Below the pieces are notes generated by a model, which did not search any database, was not told the DNA's origin, and was given only the letters and a program-made list of their open reading frames with translations. Both the position numbers and the translations under genes were made by a program. A DNA stretch of 64,000 nucleotides from Coffea arabica (Eukaryota; Streptophyta; Magnoliopsida; Gentianales; Rubiaceae): assembly GCF_036785885.1 (NCBI RefSeq), contig NC_092326.1:39890287-39954286 (forward strand), read 5' to 3'. This document shows positions 59,031 to 64,000 of the stretch, one piece after another. Each line of letters starts with the position of its first letter. Position 1 is the first letter of the stretch.

Positions 59031-61037
59031 ATACAAGCCAGTGCGAGCTGATAATACTGACATCAACCAAAAGCAAAATTACCATATCAGTATATTACTA
59101 CAATGCAGCACAACCATGCAGAAACGTCCATAATCACCATGTCGGCTGCCCAAAAAGGATTCACAAAAATGGAAGCAGTAATCCTGTAATAATATCTAAA
59201 AGGGCCTACAAAATTTGTGGATGATAAGGGAAGATTTGTGCAGCAAGAATATGTAGAGGGTCCACAATCTTTTTTCTTTAGCATAGAGTAGATGATATGG
59301 TGCAGACGGACAGAAAGATCCGTGGACTGTTAAGGGTTGATATTTCCAGCTTTCCTTTTCGTGTTAGCTACTTTTGTACACGAAGAAAGCTGATGAATTT
59401 CATGTTTTACCGACAGAATTCTAGATCCCAAGTTTCCCTAGAGATCGAGCAATTATTTGCAGTACACTGTCGAGATGTTTAGCTTGAAGGATCATACCAG
59501 CACACGAGAGGAATATGTAATTCAAAGACTCATTGGGATTCTCCAATCTATTAGCTATATAATTAAGAAATGCATGCATGAGGAGAAGCTTTGTATAGTT
59601 TAGATGAGGATAGAAAGAGAGCCCCACCCCATTTCTCTATTCTCTTGATGAATGCTCACCATTTTCGAAGAATTCACAAATGTATTGCACCTAATGGGTA
59701 TTTTCTTGGAAAAAAAAAAATTAAACATTCATCACTTAATTTGAACCTAATGAAACCTGCATTACACCTACTGAAGACGAGATCTTAAAGGCTTTCTAAA
59801 AATTGATAAAAGATGACTATACCACCAAATTCAGATTATTATGAGGCAAGCAAGATTCATCTTCGTTTCATCCTCCTAAAAGCTTTAAATCTCGCAGAGA
59901 CGAGGCAAAAGTATTTTGTCATGTGAAGTATCACTTTTGACCAGTTTAGAATGACTACGTGCTTCCCCCCCTACTTCTGGCTAGCAGCTCCCTCTCCGTA
60001 TTCTTAATAGTAGGTATTTCAAAAATTACATTAACTTCTTTGAGATTTATTATCTTATAACATTTAAGTCTAACCAGTAATTAAAAAATGATACTAGGGG
60101 AGAGAATATAATTTGATTCCTCCATTGTCCCTCATCTACTATATTATTTAGTTAATCTAATACCAACATATATATTAAAGAAAAACGCTAGAATTTGCTA
60201 CTTTATCATCAGGGATCAAGATACATATAGCTAGCATCACAAAATAGTATATTATTCTATGTATTTTATTTAATGTAAGATCCAAATTATTCTTTTTAGT
60301 TATAGATTCATTGTCAAATATGATCAATAGTAAATAATTAAAAAATCCAAAACCAAAACATTACAAAAAGCAAACTTTAATACCATAAAAATCTCAACAA
60401 CTAATCTGAATATGTTGATAAGAATATTTGTGATGCTAAAGTTCTTCACACCCTGTAATTAATATTTTGGTTGCAAATTTTTTTGATGATTTATTGTTAT
60501 TTATGGTTGGTAATAGGTATGCAACTAAAAAAGTAAATTGGATCTTGCATTAATTGAAAAATATAGAATAATATACTATTTTTGGATGCTGTATGTGATT
60601 TGACCCCCTAATAATAAATACCAAGTTTTAGAATTTTTCTTTAGTGCGTGAATTGGTATTAAACTAACTAAATAATGTAGTAAATGAGAGACAATAATGG
60701 AATCATGTTATTTTTCTTTTCATAATATCATTTTTAATTACTAAATTGGGCCAAAATGTTACAAGATCAAGAGAAATCATTTTGAATTTGTTTGGACAAA
60801 AATAATTTGGTTTGCAAAATTTATTCTCACAAATTCCAATTACCTTTTTATCTTTCCAATTACCTTTTTATCTCACATACATCACATCACAAAAAATGTT
60901 ACAGTAAATATCTCAAATAAATCATCCAAATAAACTCTTATCCAAACAAACTCATTATAATCTTCGAAACTTGAAGGGTGGCTAGTAAAATAGTCGCTCT
61001 AAAATTACCACCCCCATTTCCTTTTTTTTTTTTTTTT

Positions 61038-61200
61038 TGAGAAAAATGCAATTTTGGTACCTGAACTTTAACGCACGAGCGATTTTAGTTCCCAAATTTT
61101 GGACGAAAACAAATTTAGTACCCAAACTTTTAAATTTTGAACATATTAAGTATCCTTGATAATTTTTTCTCAAATTATTATCGGAAAAAGCCACGTGACA
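61038..61200. mobile_element. Single arm resembling a MULE-type terminal repeat
   Basis: The pattern aaatgcaattttggtacctgaacttt with repeated ttttagttcccaaattttgg phrases is typical of plant MULE-derived inverted repeats. No opposite arm is found within the window. Confidence 0.35.
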
Positions 61201-61404
61201 GTCACCCCCATTTCTTTCCTTTTTTTTTTTTTAATCAACCATCAATCAACTTCTACGACCTGTTCCTATGTATGACGTGATTCATTGATTACAATCTAAC
61301 GGACCATTAGCTGCGGCGTTCTCTGATTGGGTAGTCCAACTATCCCCTATTTCCAAATTATCGCCAACAAAAATGTCAGCCTCAATTGCTCGCCTACCAG
61401 AAAA

Positions 61405-61548
61405 ATTCGGCTCACTCTTAAAGGCTGGAAACAAGAAATTGACCAGGTTAGGTAAGACCCATATAATGTCAAAACGATTCGGCTCACTCTTAAAAGGCCG
61501 GAAACAAGAAATTGACCAGGTCAGGTTGATCCATAAAATGTCAGAACG
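61405..61548. repeat. 72-base tandem duplication
   Basis: Two adjacent units starting attcggctcactcttaaa at 61,405 and 61,477. Units share ggaaacaagaaattgaccag and differ at several bases; a truncated third end (atgtcagaacgatcc) follows. Confidence 0.85.
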
Positions 61549-64000
61549 ATCCTGCCAAAGTGGACGAATAGCCTGAGTGATTAGACCAGGTTAAGCCCAT
61601 CATTTCCATTATTTTCTTCCTGCAAGTGACTGGCCGGTTTGAACTTTGAATAATTCCAAGCGCAACGTTTCTGGCATTATCATTGTCAAACCCGAAATAC
61701 ACAAGCATTTCTTATGACTATAGGTTTCGTGACAAAAATGACTTAGATTACTTATTTTGAAATTGCTACGGCCGCCGCCAAAGTTGTTAAGAGTAGGACT
61801 TTTTTTTTTTTTTTCTCCCTTTTATCCACATAATAATTTATACTATACACCTATTCCTACTTTTCGCTAAGTAAAAGGGATAGATCCAAATAGATTAATA
61901 GAGAATTTGAAAGATACTGAATCGCCATTGAACCAAACGAATGTCATAGCCAGTGAAAATCCAAAAAATCCTGAATATAAATACAAGTTAAGAGATTTGA
62001 TTTCTTGATAGCCAATTACTCCGGAGGTAGTTGGTTATGAAGGAAGGAATAGGACTAGGGAGTGCACTTTAGTCGGCTCATTATTGTCAAACTGCAACTC
62101 GACGGACAAGCAAATATGGTGGTACATTGACCTTCATAAAATGGAAATGTGAAGTTAGTCCAAATAAGAGTTAGGTAACCACCGACCCGAAACTCGGTAG
62201 CCACTCTTTGAACCGAAAGTTGTTGGTTCGAATTTCACTTACAGTAAAAAAAATTCAAATGTGGTGCCAGGGCATTTTTTTAATCAAGTTAAATTTATAT
62301 GCCTGCTAATTTTTTATATAGCCCTTTTAGACTTTCATTCCTATAAAATAGGATAAATTAAGATATAAAAATATTATTGTTACAGTAAAAAAAAAAAAAG
62401 ATAAAGAGTTAGGTGTCAATTTTATTATCAGCGTTATAACTTTCTTTAGAGAACGTGTCAATTTTTTTGTGATTATGCCCACATCTAAGTGTGTTGCATT
62501 AATTTGTTTGCTGAGCGAACGTTTAGTTCATCTCTGCATTCTCTTCTTTGTGAATTTCTGCCGTTGTCCTCTCTTGAAAAAGCAAACAAAATATGCTGCT
62601 TTTTACCTAGTGATGTTGAGCATCAATTAGGAATTTTACCTCGTTTCATAGGAACTTTGATAGTGGGAAAATATATATAGCTCCTTCAAACAAATTCATT
62701 ATTGTCAATCGCAAAAAAATTGTGATTAAATGTTAAGTGCAGTACGTGATGAAGAATAGCAAAAATAAATAAATAAATATTATTTTACTTATATCATAAA
62801 AAAAAATTTCGCTTATCTTTTAACCTGACATGTATCACATGATAGTTAGTACTTCAATATATATATATATATTTTTTGAAATAATCTCCTGTCCAAATAC
62901 ACTATCAATTGTTTTTTAGATATTTTTCATATTACATTTGTAGATAAACAAAAAAAAAATGTTGTAGATTTCTATTTGGATCACAGTTTTTGAAAATACT
63001 CTTTTGAATTTTATTATTAGGTAACAATTCTTTCATAAAAAGCTATCTAAATGGTTAATAGCAAAAAAAAAAAAACAAAATATGCAGTAATTATTGATTA
63101 AGCCAATCATTTAAAAGAAATTACCATGTACTACTCATATTTTCATCATAAATTAATTAAAAAATAGTTATTCTTGCCTTACGCAAACTAATATTTATGT
63201 AAAACTTATATTTCAACCAGCTCAAGCAAAATCCCTCATTAATTAGTCAAACCAACAGTAACAGTTATAATTGTCTCTTCTTATAGCAACTGTGTTTTAG
63301 TCTCTGAAAATGTGTAGAAAACGTTGATCATAAAAATTTGCAAATGCATGCGTCTCGTGTTCAGTACTGTAACACGCAGAGACAAAAGCCCCCTCCCCAC
63401 TTGTGTCACGATCCATCCTCATTTTTCAACAGCCAAAATAGATCCTCGTTTTTTGTTTATTCCTATGATCTCTAATATCCCTCCAGATTGGATCAATTTC
63501 ATGGTTTCTAATGTTCCTCGTTATTCACGAGGCATTGGGCACAAGAAAATGAGCCGCATAAGTCTCAACGTTCCTTCCATCATTACTCATTCCTTCCATC
63601 AACGAGGCATTGGATGAATGTCACATTATTTGAATTTGAATTTAAACACCAAATTATATATATATATGATATGCATCTAAACTCGCTAGTGTATACACTG
63701 TCAGTATATAAAAGATTTACTCGTAGATTTATGCATTCTAGCCTCTCGAGTTTAACTTCACATTAGAAACATACCCTTTTGTCACTCACTTTTTATGTTA
63801 CTAATGTACCCTAATGGAGATAACAATCGCATGTATGTCATTAGAACATATAACTGCAGCCCACATCGGAAAATGATTGTATTTAGCACTCTAAAATTAG
63901 TCTCTAGCTCTCCATCCCCTTCCATGCTTTTAAAGAGAGGACGGAGTTGCTAATAACATCGCCCCACATATCCTATTGTGATTATCGAATTTTAGGTTGC

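Larger units (their letters stand above)
59031..64000. other. Gene-free right end of the window
   Basis: No gene is supported. I see a single MULE-like terminal arm near 61,038-61,200 (aaaaatgcaattttggtacc), a 72-base tandem duplication at 61,405-61,548, and a weak tRNA-like B-box segment at 62,223-62,235. The duplicated phrase cgaggcattggg occurs at 63,529 and 63,602. Confidence 0.5.

Noticed and set aside
63324-63617. A 97-codon plus-strand frame near the right edge
   Set aside because: It contains a local duplication (cgaggcattggg) and no domain; no evidence of a gene.
1-64000. CRISPR arrays, bacterial operons, rRNA or clear tRNA genes
   Set aside because: None seen; the gene structure is plant nuclear throughout.

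Overview
The window is nuclear DNA of a flowering plant, most likely a core eudicot. The evidence is split genes with GT-AG introns of 80 bp to 2 kb, AT-rich intergenic DNA with poly-A/T tracts and TA, GA and CT microsatellites, and several plant-specific families. I cannot fix the species from sequence alone.

Layout. At 1-9,700 (+) lie two tandem serine carboxypeptidase-like genes of the SCPL20 type; the first has lost its 5' exons off the window edge, the second is complete (14 exons, 490 codons). At 11,027-15,123 (-) is a five-exon PP2C protein phosphatase with an N-myristoylation signal. From 15.1 to 30.3 kb I found no gene, only repeats: a diverged segmental duplication, a PIF/Harbinger-like element, a Mutator-type MITE and a decayed MULE-transposase-like remnant. 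At 30,364-36,211 (-) is PYRR, the riboflavin-pathway reductase with a dead deaminase domain and a C-terminal COG3236 N-glycosidase domain. At 37,239-37,577 (-) is an intronless, divergent SUMO-like gene. At 38,753-45,108 (-) is an eIF5-mimic (BZW/W2-domain) protein in eight coding exons, the first carrying only five coding bases. At 48,216-48,563 (-) is a two-exon gene for a small one-pass membrane protein. At 52,611-53,943 (+) is a class III peroxidase with one intron. From 54 to 64 kb there are mainly repeats.

The most interesting object is at 48,903-50,110. It is a complete Pack-MULE: 184-bp terminal inverted repeats, a perfect 9-bp target duplication, and a captured, frameshifted laccase gene fragment. 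That fragment keeps a full-length site complementary to miR397, the microRNA that controls laccases. The element could therefore act as a miR397 decoy or small-RNA source, though nothing here shows it is transcribed. A second clear transposon is an 800-bp hAT-type element at 57,937-58,736 with an exact 8-bp target duplication and extremely GC-rich ends around an AT-rich core.

The genes do not form a pathway; they are an ordinary eukaryotic neighbourhood. All exon limits below were built by hand from reading frame, splice consensus and family similarity recalled from memory, without database searches.
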